Assembly: GCF_003710935.1 (NCBI RefSeq)
Contig: NZ_RHHS01000027.1
Span: 186,001 to 250,000, forward strand
DNA length: 64,000 nt
Direction of reading: 5' to 3'
Source: Brevibacillus gelatini
GTDB taxonomy: Bacteria; Bacillota; Bacilli; Brevibacillales; Brevibacillaceae
Below, piece after piece: positions 27,367-35,702 of this stretch (positions are counted from its first letter, which is position 1; each line of letters starts with the position of its first letter). The translations under genes and the position numbers were made by a program. Below the pieces are notes generated by a model. The model was not told the DNA's origin, did not search any database, and saw only the letters and a list, made by a program, of their open reading frames with translations.

Positions 27367-27435
27367 GCTAAAGTCCCCTTTCAGATTCGCGAAAATCGAA
27401 CTAGGGCGAACGAGTGATATGGAACATTTGTAGAA

Positions 27436-27464
27436 TTGAAAGTTCTCTCTTGTTGCGCTATAAT
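27436..27464 (+). promoter_or_regulatory. Sigma-A promoter of pheST
   Basis: TTGAAA at 27436-27441 and TATAAT at 27459-27464, spacer 17, immediately before the T-box leader. Confidence 0.85.
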
Positions 27465-27484
27465 TTTCCTACATCTCAATTATA

Positions 27485-27790
27485 ACGCAAAGCGATGACG
27501 GAGACTAGTACGCAGGTCCTATCTGTTTTTCAGGGAGAAGGTGCCACAGACTGCAAGCATCTTTAGCATGATAGCTGCCGAATTCACTCCGAAGCCGCAC
27601 TCTGAACCGCTTTTGCGCAGTAGGAGCAGCCGGGTCATTCCCGTTACCAATGAGCTGAAGTGAGTCAGAAGTCTTTCTCGTTTGTAGTGATATTTTCACA
27701 TCTCTGTAGCGAAAACGAGCCGTCTGACTAACAAGGGTGGTACCGCGAGAAAAAAGTAACTCGTCCCTTTTGGGGGCGGGTTTTTCTTTT
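27485..27790 (+). ncRNA. T-box riboswitch (phenylalanine) upstream of pheS
   Basis: The T-box GGGTGGTACCGCG lies at 27735-27747, followed by a terminator (CTCGTCCC 27760-27767 with GGGGCGGG, then a T-run). In stem I the sequence GAATTCACTCCGAAG places the codon TTC (Phe) at 27583-27585 in the usual specifier context. Uncharged tRNA-Phe would turn on pheST, as in Bacillus. Confidence 0.92.
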
Positions 27791-27817
27791 TATCAACACA
27801 AAAAGGAGCGATACAAA

Positions 27818-28852
27818 GTGCAAACGCGGTTGCAAGAAATGAAGGAGTCCGCACTGGGGCAAATCAGCCAGGTGACGGAAGCTGCACAACTTCAGGATTT
27901 GCGTGTCAAATATCTGGGGAAAAAGGGCGAACTGACAGAACTGCTGCGGGGAATGGGCAGCTTGTCTCCCGAAGAGCGTCCCGTCGTAGGCCAACTGGTC
28001 AACGAAGTGCGGGGAGCGCTGGAGACGGCTTTTGCCAGCAAGCAGCAGGCGATTGAAGAAGCGGCGCTGAACGCGAAGCTGTCGTCCCAGACGGTAGACG
28101 TAACCTTGCCGGGACGTCCTGTGCCTGTCGGAACGATGCATCCGCTCTCCCGCATCATCGAGGAGATCGAAGACATTTTCGTCGGCCTGGGCTTCGAGGT
28201 GGCAGAAGGGCCAGAGGTGGAGATGGACCACTTCAACTTCGAAATGCTCAACCTGCCAAAAGACCATCCCGCGCGCGACATGCAGGATACGTTTTACGTG
28301 ACAGACGAAATTTTGCTGCGTACCCATACGTCTCCGGTGCAGGCGCGGACGATGCTGAAAAAAGAAGGCAAGACGCCTGTGAAGATCATCTGTCCGGGAA
28401 AAGTGTATCGGCGGGATGACGACGACGCGACCCACTCGCACCAGTTCACGCAGATCGAGGGTCTCGTGATCGACAAAGGCATCGGCATGAGCGACCTGAA
28501 AGGAATCTTGCTGACTTTTGCCCGCCAAATGTTCGGCGCGAACCAGCAAATCCGCCTGCGGCCGAGCTTCTTCCCGTTCACCGAGCCTAGCGCAGAGGTC
28601 GACCTGCAATGCTTCAACTGCGGCGGTCACGGCTGCCGCGTGTGCAAGCAAACGGGCTGGATCGAAATTTTGGGCTCCGGCATGGTGCATCCTCGCGTGC
28701 TGGAAATGGCCGGCTACAATCCGCAGGAAGTCAGCGGCTTCGCTTTCGGGATGGGGGTAGAGCGAATCGCCATGCTCAAATACGGGGTGGAGGACATCCG
28801 CCATTTTTATACCAACGACGTTCGTTTCCTGCGTCAGTTCAACCAAGGCTAG
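27818..28852 (+). CDS. pheS: Phenylalanyl-tRNA synthetase, alpha subunit
   Basis: 344 residues, the same length as B. subtilis PheS. An N-terminal coiled coil (residues 1-85, [14 protein letters not shown]...) precedes the class II catalytic core: [21 protein letters not shown], motif 2 ([31 protein letters not shown]) and motif 3 ([25 protein letters not shown]). The start is GTG 27818 with AGGAG 9 bases upstream; a reading frame extending back into the T-box terminator is not credible. The pheT start follows 15 bases after the stop. Confidence 0.96.
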   Translation: MQTRLQEMKESALGQISQVTEAAQLQDLRVKYLGKKGELTELLRGMGSLSPEERPVVGQLVNEVRGALETAFASKQQAIEEAALNAKLSSQTVDVTLPGRPVPVGTMHPLSRIIEEIEDIFVGLGFEVAEGPEVEMDHFNFEMLNLPKDHPARDMQDTFYVTDEILLRTHTSPVQARTMLKKEGKTPVKIICPGKVYRRDDDDATHSHQFTQIEGLVIDKGIGMSDLKGILLTFARQMFGANQQIRLRPSFFPFTEPSAEVDLQCFNCGGHGCRVCKQTGWIEILGSGMVHPRVLEMAGYNPQEVSGFAFGMGVERIAMLKYGVEDIRHFYTNDVRFLRQFNQG

Positions 28853-28867
28853 AGAGGAGAGGCAAAG

Positions 28868-31291
28868 ATGAAGGTATCGTATCAATGGTTATCCGAATAC
28901 GTCGATCTGAGTGGAACGACACCGCAGGAGCTGGCTGAAAAGCTGACTCGCAGCGGGATCGAGGTAGACGCAGTAGAATCGCGCAACGCAGGAGTTTCCG
29001 GCGTGGTGATCGGCTATGTAAAAGAGCGCAGCAAGCATCCGGACGCAGACCGTCTGAGCGTGTGCGTGGTCGATGCAGGACAAGGCGAAGACCTGCAAAT
29101 CGTCTGCGGTGCGCCAAACGTAGCCAAAGGGCAAAAGGTGCCCGTCGCGCTGATCGGCGCCAAACTGCCTGGAGGTCTTACCATCAAGCGCTCGAAGCTG
29201 CGCGGGGTGGAATCCCAGGGCATGATCTGCTCGGCAAAAGAGCTGGGTCTTAACGACAAGCTGCTGGCAAAAGACCAGCAGGAAGGCATCATGGTATTGC
29301 CGGAGGACGCGGAAATCGGGATGGATGCGGTCTCCTACCTTGGTCTGGACGATTACGTGCTGGAGCTTGGCCTGACGCCAAACCGCTCTGACTGCCTGAG
29401 CATGCTCGGCGTTGCCTACGAGGTGGCCGCCATTTTGGGCAAAGAAGTGGTGCTGCCAGAGATCGAGCTGACCGAAGACGGCGAGGAAAACCCGCTGCAA
29501 GTCACGATTGCAGCCGAAAACGAATGCTACCAGTACCACGGACGCCATTTTACCAATGCGAAAATCGCGTCTTCCCCGCAATGGATGAAAAATCGCCTGA
29601 TGGCAGCGGGCATTCGTCCGATCAACAACGTGGTGGACGTAACCAACTACGTTTTGCTGGAGTACGGGCAGCCGCTGCACGCTTTTGATGCCGAACAGGT
29701 TCAGGAGCGCAAAATTGTTGTCCGCCTGGCGAACCCAGGGGAAAAGCTCGTGACCTTGGATGACCAGGAGCGCGAACTGGATGAGCAGACGCTCCTGATC
29801 GCCGACCCGGCAAAAGGCTTGGCAATTGCCGGCGTGATGGGCGGAGCCAACTCCGAGATTACGAACGAGACGAAGGAAATTATTCTGGAAGCAGCCTGGT
29901 TCACGCCAAAAACCGTACGCCGCACGGCACGCACACTCGGTATGCGCACAGAAGGCTGTGTCCGCTGGGAAAAAGGTGTCGATCAGGCGCGCGTGCAGGA
30001 AGCGGGAGAGCGCGCTGCGGCCTTGATCCAGCAACTGTCCGGGGCGACCGTGTCCAAAGGCATCCGCTCCGCAGTCGTAAGCGAAGCGAAGCCGGCAGTC
30101 GTAACGGTGACATTGGCCAAAATCAATCAGCATCTGGGAACAAACCTGACTGCGGCAGACGTTTCCCCGATTTTTACCCGTTTGCAATTCCCGTTCACAC
30201 AGGAAGGCGACAGCTGGACCGTTACCGTGCCGACCAGACGCGGCGACATTACGCTGCCGGAGGATTTGGTGGAGGAAGTAGCGCGTCTGTACGGCTACGA
30301 TAACATCCCGACCAGCCTGCCGTCAGGCACGACCACGCAAGGGCAGCTGACGCGCGAGCAAAAGCTGCGCCGTACGATTCGCCACCACCTGATCGGCACA
30401 GGCTTGCACGAGGCGATTTCCTACGCGCTGGTGCACCCGGATCGCGTAGAGGCAGTAGCAGGTTTGCACCAGGAAAAAGTAAACCCGGTGTCCCTCATGA
30501 TGCCGATGAGCGAGGAGCACAGCACACTGCGCACCAGCCTCATCCCAAGTCTGTTGGAAACGGTCGCGTACAACAAAAACCGGCAAAACCACGACGTCGC
30601 CATTTTTGAGCTGGGCCGCGTGTTTTTGACTCGCGAGGAGTCGCTGACACAGCTTCCGGAAGAGCGTTTGTACGTGGCAGGTGCGCTGACTGGACAGCTT
30701 TTGCCGCAAAACTGGATGGGCGCAAAACAGCCTGTAGACTTTTATCAGGTAAAAGGGATTGTCGATTCGCTCCTGGACCGTCTCGGCATTCACACAGCCC
30801 AGTACAAAGCGGCAGCGGACATTGCCGGCATGCACCCTGGCCGCACAGCGGAAGTATGGGTAGGCGACAAACGGTTGGGTTATCTGGGGCAAGTACACCC
30901 CGTTACCGAAAAAGCGTACGATCTGTCTGAAACGTACGTGTTCCAGTTGGATGTGGCGTTGCTGATCGAAGCGGCTGCCGAGGTTGGACACTACAACCCG
31001 TTGCCGAAGTTCCCGGCGGTAACGCGCGACCTGGCGCTGGTCGTTGATCGCAGCGTGCCTGCGGGTGCGCTGGAAGCGACGATTCGCGAAGCGGCAGGCG
31101 AGCTTTTGGAATCGTTGACCCTGTTTGATGTGTACACAGGCGATCGGATCGCACAGGACAAGAAGAGCATGGCGTTTGCTCTCGTGTTCCGCCATGCGGA
31201 GCGTACCTTGCAGGATGAAGAAATTCAGCAGGTGACAACGGCTGTTGTCGAGGCGCTGAAAAACAGGACGGGTGCCGAACTGCGAATGTAA
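28868..31291 (+). CDS. pheT: Phenylalanyl-tRNA synthetase, beta subunit
   Basis: 807 residues, full length. Domains in order: B1 start (MKVSYQWLSEYVDL), tRNA-binding OB fold (about 40-150, with CGAPNVAKGQKVPVALIGAKLPGG), B3/B4 editing domain with NNVVDVTNYVLLEYGQPLHAFDAEQV, B5 (FTRLQFPFTQEGDSWTVTVPTRRGDI), the catalytic-like core (LREEVARLYGYDNIPTSLP-type region; VARLYGYDNIPTSLP seen) and a C-terminal ferredoxin-fold anticodon-binding domain (KFPAVTRDLALVVDRSVPAGALEATIREAAGELLESLTLFDVYTG in pieces). It forms the alpha2-beta2 enzyme with PheS and edits mischarged Tyr. It lies in one operon with pheS. Confidence 0.96.
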   Translation: MKVSYQWLSEYVDLSGTTPQELAEKLTRSGIEVDAVESRNAGVSGVVIGYVKERSKHPDADRLSVCVVDAGQGEDLQIVCGAPNVAKGQKVPVALIGAKLPGGLTIKRSKLRGVESQGMICSAKELGLNDKLLAKDQQEGIMVLPEDAEIGMDAVSYLGLDDYVLELGLTPNRSDCLSMLGVAYEVAAILGKEVVLPEIELTEDGEENPLQVTIAAENECYQYHGRHFTNAKIASSPQWMKNRLMAAGIRPINNVVDVTNYVLLEYGQPLHAFDAEQVQERKIVVRLANPGEKLVTLDDQERELDEQTLLIADPAKGLAIAGVMGGANSEITNETKEIILEAAWFTPKTVRRTARTLGMRTEGCVRWEKGVDQARVQEAGERAAALIQQLSGATVSKGIRSAVVSEAKPAVVTVTLAKINQHLGTNLTAADVSPIFTRLQFPFTQEGDSWTVTVPTRRGDITLPEDLVEEVARLYGYDNIPTSLPSGTTTQGQLTREQKLRRTIRHHLIGTGLHEAISYALVHPDRVEAVAGLHQEKVNPVSLMMPMSEEHSTLRTSLIPSLLETVAYNKNRQNHDVAIFELGRVFLTREESLTQLPEERLYVAGALTGQLLPQNWMGAKQPVDFYQVKGIVDSLLDRLGIHTAQYKAAADIAGMHPGRTAEVWVGDKRLGYLGQVHPVTEKAYDLSETYVFQLDVALLIEAAAEVGHYNPLPKFPAVTRDLALVVDRSVPAGALEATIREAAGELLESLTLFDVYTGDRIAQDKKSMAFALVFRHAERTLQDEEIQQVTTAVVEALKNRTGAELRM

Positions 31292-31372
31292 GACGGCTTG
31301 ACGAACTCTGACATTTTCAGTAACCTAAAAAGGATACAGTAGAGCAAAGGTCGCAGTAGGGAGGAACCCCTC

Positions 31373-31648
31373 GTGCAAGGTGATGGGAAAAATCGTTTGA
31401 CGGTGGAGATCTTCGGCCAACAATACCGGCTCAGTGGGAAGGCAAGTGTCAATCACATACGCATGGTGGCCGGTTTCGTTGATGACAAGATGAACGAAAT
31501 CGCGAACGGCAACCATCGACTGGACACCGCTAAAATTGCTGTACTCTCCGCAGTGAACATCGCGGATGAATACTTCCGCTTGCGGCAGGAGTACGAGGAA
31601 CTGCTGAAGATCCTTCAGGAAGACGCAAATGAAAAGCCGATAGATTGA
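31373..31648 (+). CDS. zapA: Cell division protein ZapA
   Basis: 91 residues. RLTVEIFGQQYRLSGKASVNHIRMVAGFVDDKMNEIA is the ZapA globular head, and the C-terminal half (VLSAVNIADEYFRLRQEYEELLKILQEDA) is the coiled coil. It bundles FtsZ filaments at midcell. The GTG 31373 start follows GGGAGGAAC. Placement between pheT and mutS2 mirrors Bacillus. Confidence 0.92.
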   Translation: MQGDGKNRLTVEIFGQQYRLSGKASVNHIRMVAGFVDDKMNEIANGNHRLDTAKIAVLSAVNIADEYFRLRQEYEELLKILQEDANEKPID

Positions 31649-31650
31649 AG

Positions 31651-31687
31651 AAAAGAGCCAGCCCGCGTGTGACGGGTTGGCTCTTTT
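31651..31687. terminator. Bidirectional terminator between zapA and the holin-like gene
   Basis: AAAAGAGCCA and TGGCTCTTTT flank a GCCCG/CGGGT inner stem; A- and T-tracts on both sides suit both directions. Confidence 0.85.
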
Positions 31688-31701
31688 CGCTTGAATCAAG
31701 C

Positions 31702-32076
31702 TTAGGTTTCCTGCTTGTTTCCGGCATCTCCATTGCGCATGTCCATATGGGTCTTGATCGGAATGAACAGGTCGATAATCCCGATGACCAAAGACGCGAG
31801 AAGCGCTCCGATGACCGTGACTTCGAAGCCGGAGACGATAAACTGTGTCAGGTAGATCACGACAGCGCTGACGAGGAAACCGATGATTCCGCGATTGTAT
31901 GGGGAAATACGATCTCCGAACATGGCTTCCACGACCCAGCCCAAAAGGGCGATTACGACAGCGGCAAGAAAGGCAGTCCAGAAGCTGTTTACCGAAAACC
32001 CGGGTACCAGAAAGCCGACGAACATCAGGACGACGGCAGCGACTACGAAACGGACGAGATGACGCATGATCGTCAT
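31702..32076 (-). CDS. Phage-holin-family (YvlD-like) membrane protein
   Basis: 124 residues with four hydrophobic helices. The arrangement (RHLVRFVVAAVVLMFVGFLVPGF, FWTAFLAAVVIALLGWVVEA, RGIIGFLVSAVVIYLTQFIVSGFEV, GALLASLVIGIIDLFIP) fits the YvlD/holin superfamily IV 4-TM family, common in Bacillales chromosomes and not tied to prophages. YvlD-type proteins are linked to envelope stress; a true holin role is not implied, and no lysis genes are near. ATG at 32076 follows GGAGGAG. Confidence 0.8.
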   Translation of the reverse strand: MTIMRHLVRFVVAAVVLMFVGFLVPGFSVNSFWTAFLAAVVIALLGWVVEAMFGDRISPYNRGIIGFLVSAVVIYLTQFIVSGFEVTVIGALLASLVIGIIDLFIPIKTHMDMRNGDAGNKQET

Positions 32077-32273
32077 GGAAACTCCTCCTTTTGGATTGGT
32101 TCATTTTCATTCTGGCTATTTCCGCGCTGAACTATGCCAAAGCGGGTGCGTGTAAAATTATCCTTGAAACGGCTGACATGATATAATGAGGAAATCGCAG
32201 TGATTGAAGTTCAGACCGTTGTACTTATCCGCTTAAGTCCGACGGTCGCCGATGAGCAAATAAGGAGGATACA

Positions 32274-34631
32274 GTGGAACAACGGGTATTAAAAACTTTG
32301 GAATACGATAAAATTATCGCCCTGTTAGTCGACAAGGCATCTTGCACATATGGAAAAGAAAAAGCAGCGGAACTGACCCCCTTCGTGCGGCTGGACGAAG
32401 TGAAAATCGCCCAGCAGGGCACCGAGGAGGCGGCCACTGTCCTTCGTCTGAAAGGCAGCGCTCCGCTCGGCGGCATTCGCGACATCCGCAGTTCTGTGCA
32501 GCGAGCCAGGCTGAATGCGATGCTATCGCCGATGGAGCTGTTGGACATCGCCAGCACCGTCATGGCGGGGCGCCGTTTGAAAACGTTTTTGCTGGACATG
32601 TGCGAGGACCACGAAATGCCGCTCTTGAAGCAGCAAGCGGAGCGCATCGAAGGCTTGCGCGAGCTGGAAATGGAAATTCGCCGCTGTATTGACGAAAGCG
32701 GAGAGGTCATGGACAGCGCCAGCATGGAGCTGCGCCAGGTACGTCAGGAAATCAGGCAGGTGGAGTCGCGCATTCGGGAAAAGCTGGAACAGATGACGCG
32801 CTCCTCCTCTTACCAAAAAATGCTGATGGAAAGCATCGTCACCATTCGCGGTGATCGCTTTGTCATTCCCGTGAAGCAGGAATACCGCCATGTGTTCGGC
32901 GGAATCGTCCACGACCAGTCCGCTTCCGGTGCTACGCTGTTTATCGAGCCGGAAGTGATCGTGTCGATGAACAACAAGCTGCGTGAACTGCGGCTGCGGG
33001 AAGAACGCGAGGTAGAGCGGATTTTGTACCTGCTCACCGAGCAAGTCGCTTTTGCCGTGGAAGCGCTCGTCGAAAATGTCGACGCGCTGACCGAGCTTGA
33101 CTTCATGTTCGCCAAGGCCCAGCTTGCCTGGAGCATGAAAGCCGTCTGTCCCAAGCTGAACGACCGCGGCTATTTGAATTTGAAAAAAGCACGCCACCCG
33201 CTGATTCCGCGAGAGGTCGTCGTTCCTGTCGACGTCGAGCTGGGCGGCGATTACCAGGCCATCGTCGTGACCGGGCCGAACACAGGCGGGAAGACTGTCT
33301 CGCTGAAAACGATCGGGCTGTTGTCACTGATGGCAATGGCGGGACTGCACATTCCAGCAGAAGAGGAAAGCGAGATGACCGTGTTTTCTTCCGTGTTTGC
33401 CGACATTGGCGATGAACAGTCCATCGAGCAAAGCCTGTCCACCTTTTCCAGCCATATGAAAAACATCATTTCGATCCTGGAAAAAATGGACGAAAAAAGC
33501 CTCGTGCTGTTTGACGAGCTGGGAGCGGGTACCGACCCGACAGAAGGAGCGGCGCTCGCCATGTCGATCATCGACCACGTGATCGACTCCGGAGCGAGAC
33601 TGGTTGCGACTACGCACTACAGTGAGCTGAAGGCGTATGCGTACGACAGGCCGGAGGTCATCAATGCCAGCGTGGAATTTGACGTGCAGACCTTGCGCCC
33701 GACATACCGCTTGCTCGTCGGCGTGCCGGGACGCTCCAACGCATTTGCCATCGCCAGACGGCTCGGACTGCCGGAGGCAATCATCGAGGTGGCGCGCGGC
33801 TCCATCAGTGAGGAAGACAACCAGGTGGAGAGCATGATCGCTTCCCTGGAGCGCAACCGCAAATCCGCCGAGGCGGACAGACAGGCAGCCGCGGCGGCGA
33901 GAAAAGAAGCAGAAGAATTGCGCCGTCAACTGGAGGAAGAACGCGCCCGGTTTGCCGAAGAGAAAAACAAGCTGATGGAACGGGCGGAAGACGAAGCGCG
34001 GATCGCCGTTCAGTTGGCAAAAGAAGAGGCGGAAGCGATCATTCGCGAGCTGCGCGAGATGAGAGACGAAGGCGTAGAGATCAAGGAGCATCGGCTGATC
34101 GATGCGAAAAAACGGCTGGGCAATGCCGTGCTGGAGCTGGAAAAGGAAAAAGTGAAAAAGCCGGCCAAGGCCGTTCGTGCCACCCAGATCAAGGTGGGCG
34201 ATGAAGTCATGGTCACCACCTTCGGCCAAAAAGGCACGGTGCTGGAAAAGGTGAACAACGACGAGTTCCTCGTTCAGATCGGGATTATGAAAATGAAGGT
34301 CAGACGCGAAGACATGAACGTGCAAAACTCGATTACACAAAAGCCGCAAGCAGCACCATACACCTCTGTCAAACGCAGGACGGCCAGCATCAAAATGGAC
34401 CTCGACTTGCGCGGATACAACGTGGAGGATGCCATTCGGGAAATGGACCAGTTTCTCGACGATGCGCTTCTGGCAGGACTGCACACGGTTTCCATTATTC
34501 ACGGACACGGAACAGGCGTTTTGCGCAAAGGTGTGCATGAATATTTGAGAAACCATCGCAACGTCAAATCCTTCCGCCTGGGCGGACAGGGTGAAGGCGG
34601 CGTTGGCGCGACCATTGCCGAACTGAAATAG
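32274..34631 (+). CDS. mutS2: MutS2 (ribosome-rescue / anti-recombination ATPase with Smr domain)
   Basis: 785 residues. MutS-type core and clamp (about 1-300), ABC ATPase with Walker A VVTGPNTGGKTVSLKT, Walker B LVLFDELGAGTDPTEGAALA and the H-loop VATTHYSELKAYAY; a long coiled coil (520-640), a KOW-like segment (KVGDEVMVTTFGQKGTVLEK) and a C-terminal Smr domain (DLRGYNVEDAIREMDQFLDDALLAG, HGHGTGVLRKGVHEYLRNH). There is no mismatch-recognition domain, as expected. MutS2 splits collided ribosomes in B. subtilis and suppresses recombination elsewhere. GTG 32274 follows AAGGAGGATACA. A TATAAT at 32182-32187 lacks a clear -35. Confidence 0.95.
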   Translation: MEQRVLKTLEYDKIIALLVDKASCTYGKEKAAELTPFVRLDEVKIAQQGTEEAATVLRLKGSAPLGGIRDIRSSVQRARLNAMLSPMELLDIASTVMAGRRLKTFLLDMCEDHEMPLLKQQAERIEGLRELEMEIRRCIDESGEVMDSASMELRQVRQEIRQVESRIREKLEQMTRSSSYQKMLMESIVTIRGDRFVIPVKQEYRHVFGGIVHDQSASGATLFIEPEVIVSMNNKLRELRLREEREVERILYLLTEQVAFAVEALVENVDALTELDFMFAKAQLAWSMKAVCPKLNDRGYLNLKKARHPLIPREVVVPVDVELGGDYQAIVVTGPNTGGKTVSLKTIGLLSLMAMAGLHIPAEEESEMTVFSSVFADIGDEQSIEQSLSTFSSHMKNIISILEKMDEKSLVLFDELGAGTDPTEGAALAMSIIDHVIDSGARLVATTHYSELKAYAYDRPEVINASVEFDVQTLRPTYRLLVGVPGRSNAFAIARRLGLPEAIIEVARGSISEEDNQVESMIASLERNRKSAEADRQAAAAARKEAEELRRQLEEERARFAEEKNKLMERAEDEARIAVQLAKEEAEAIIRELREMRDEGVEIKEHRLIDAKKRLGNAVLELEKEKVKKPAKAVRATQIKVGDEVMVTTFGQKGTVLEKVNNDEFLVQIGIMKMKVRREDMNVQNSITQKPQAAPYTSVKRRTASIKMDLDLRGYNVEDAIREMDQFLDDALLAGLHTVSIIHGHGTGVLRKGVHEYLRNHRNVKSFRLGGQGEGGVGATIAELK

Positions 34632-34651
34632 AGATGTCGGGAGGAGATTCC

Positions 34652-35062
34652 ATGGAGAGCCTTCTGCATAATCCATATTTTGCAACGGCCGCTTACTTTA
34701 CCGTCACCGGACTTGCGATGATTTTGTTTTTGGCGATTTTCGAACTGGTGACGCGCTATCGGGTCTGGGCAGAGCTGAAACGCGGAAACATGGCCGTCGC
34801 GATGGCAACAGGCGGGAAAATTTTTGGCATTGCCAATGTTTTCCGCTATTCGATTCAGGCGAATCTTTCTTTAGGGCAGGCTTTGATCTGGGGTTCATTC
34901 GGTTTTTGCTTGCTTCTGATCGCTTACTTTATTTTTGAATTCATGACCCCCTCGTTCAAGGTCGATGAGGAAATAGCCAATGACAACAGGGCGATCGGCT
35001 TCATCGCGATGGTCCTGTCCATCGGCTTTTCTTATATTATCGGGGCGAGTCTGTTCAAGTAA
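34652..35062 (+). CDS. DUF350 membrane protein (YshE-like)
   Basis: 136 residues with four hydrophobic segments. The DUF350 features are ELKRGNMAVAMATGGKIFGIANVFRYSI and the second repeat-like NDNRAIGFIAMVLSIGFSYIIGASLF. The position directly behind mutS2 matches B. subtilis yshE. Function is unknown; a membrane role is certain only from hydropathy. ATG 34652 follows GGGAGGAGATTCC; an ATG at 34634 would overlap that ribosome site. Confidence 0.85.
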   Translation: MESLLHNPYFATAAYFTVTGLAMILFLAIFELVTRYRVWAELKRGNMAVAMATGGKIFGIANVFRYSIQANLSLGQALIWGSFGFCLLLIAYFIFEFMTPSFKVDEEIANDNRAIGFIAMVLSIGFSYIIGASLFK

Positions 35063-35100
35063 GGGGCTGTCATTTCGAGCAGGAGCGGGGAGGGAAGCGT

Positions 35101-35418
35101 GTGGGAAGCAATCGTCCGGAGCAATTCGCAGTAACGGTATGGGCAAACGGCAAGGAGCACAGTATCTTGCTGACGCAGGGGGAAAACTTGCTGATGGCCT
35201 TGGTGCGCTCGCAGCTGCCCATTGATTTTTTCTGCACGACGGGAAAGTGCCGAACTTGCATGGTCAGGATGAATATACCAGCAGGCTCGGCTCCTCCGCC
35301 GTCTGATACCGAGCAATACCGTCTCGGTGAGGCCATTGAGCAAGGGTATCGGCTTGCCTGTCAGGTTTACGTGACCGGGCCGCTTACTGTTTTTTTGGAT
35401 ACTTCCGGCTCGGCATGA
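35101..35418 (+). CDS. 2Fe-2S ferredoxin (plant type)
   Basis: 105 residues with a single beta-grasp ferredoxin domain. The cluster ligands are C45, C50, C53 and C87 (CX4CX2C...C), in FFCTTGKCRTCMVRM and RLACQVYV. It is a soluble electron carrier; the partner is not evident. GTG 35101 follows GGGAGGGAA. It follows the DUF350 gene by 38 bases. No reductase or oxygenase gene is nearby. Confidence 0.88.
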   Translation: MGSNRPEQFAVTVWANGKEHSILLTQGENLLMALVRSQLPIDFFCTTGKCRTCMVRMNIPAGSAPPPSDTEQYRLGEAIEQGYRLACQVYVTGPLTVFLDTSGSA

Positions 35419-35431
35419 AAACAAACCCTTG

Positions 35432-35460
35432 TTGAACGATATTTCAATCGAGAGTATAAT
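35432..35460 (+). promoter_or_regulatory. Sigma-A promoter after the ferredoxin gene
   Basis: TTGAAC at 35432-35437 and TATAAT at 35455-35460, spacer 17. It would make a transcript with a leader of about 85 bases containing GGTCCT/AGGGCC (35491-35516), then the 24-codon frame and the nucleotide-sugar dehydrogenase gene. Confidence 0.7.
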
Positions 35461-35551
35461 TAGGATTTGGCAGAGAGCCCAGACGGGTGCGGTCCTATGC
35501 CCTTTTGGACAGGGCCGAAGCCGACAATATGAATCATGGGGAGGAGCAGCC

Positions 35552-35626
35552 TTGGAAACGTTGTACAAGGTCCTCATAGGATTGTGCGTAGTTTTTATCG
35601 CTGCGGGCATTTACTATCTGTCATAA
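35552..35626 (+). CDS. Possible 24-residue membrane peptide
   Basis: TTG 35552 with a strong ribosome site (GGGGAGGAG, 35538-35546, spacing 5) opens a 24-codon frame whose product has a short polar start (METLYK) followed by a continuous hydrophobic helix (VLIGLCVVFIAAGIYYL) and ends at TAA 35626. It has its own sigma-A promoter at 35432-35460. It could be a single-pass membrane peptide or a leader peptide for the dehydrogenase gene 76 bases downstream. The frame is open further upstream, but no other start has a ribosome site. Confidence 0.5.
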   Translation: METLYKVLIGLCVVFIAAGIYYLS

Positions 35627-35702
35627 GCAATATGCTAGTTGGCCGCGTGACCGTATGGTTGCCCGGACCTTACCTTAGAGAACGTGAAAGAGGAGATACG
35701 CA

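Noticed and set aside
31702-32076. Holin gene as evidence of a prophage.
   Set aside because: The 4-TM holin-superfamily protein is common on Bacillales chromosomes and no other phage genes are near.
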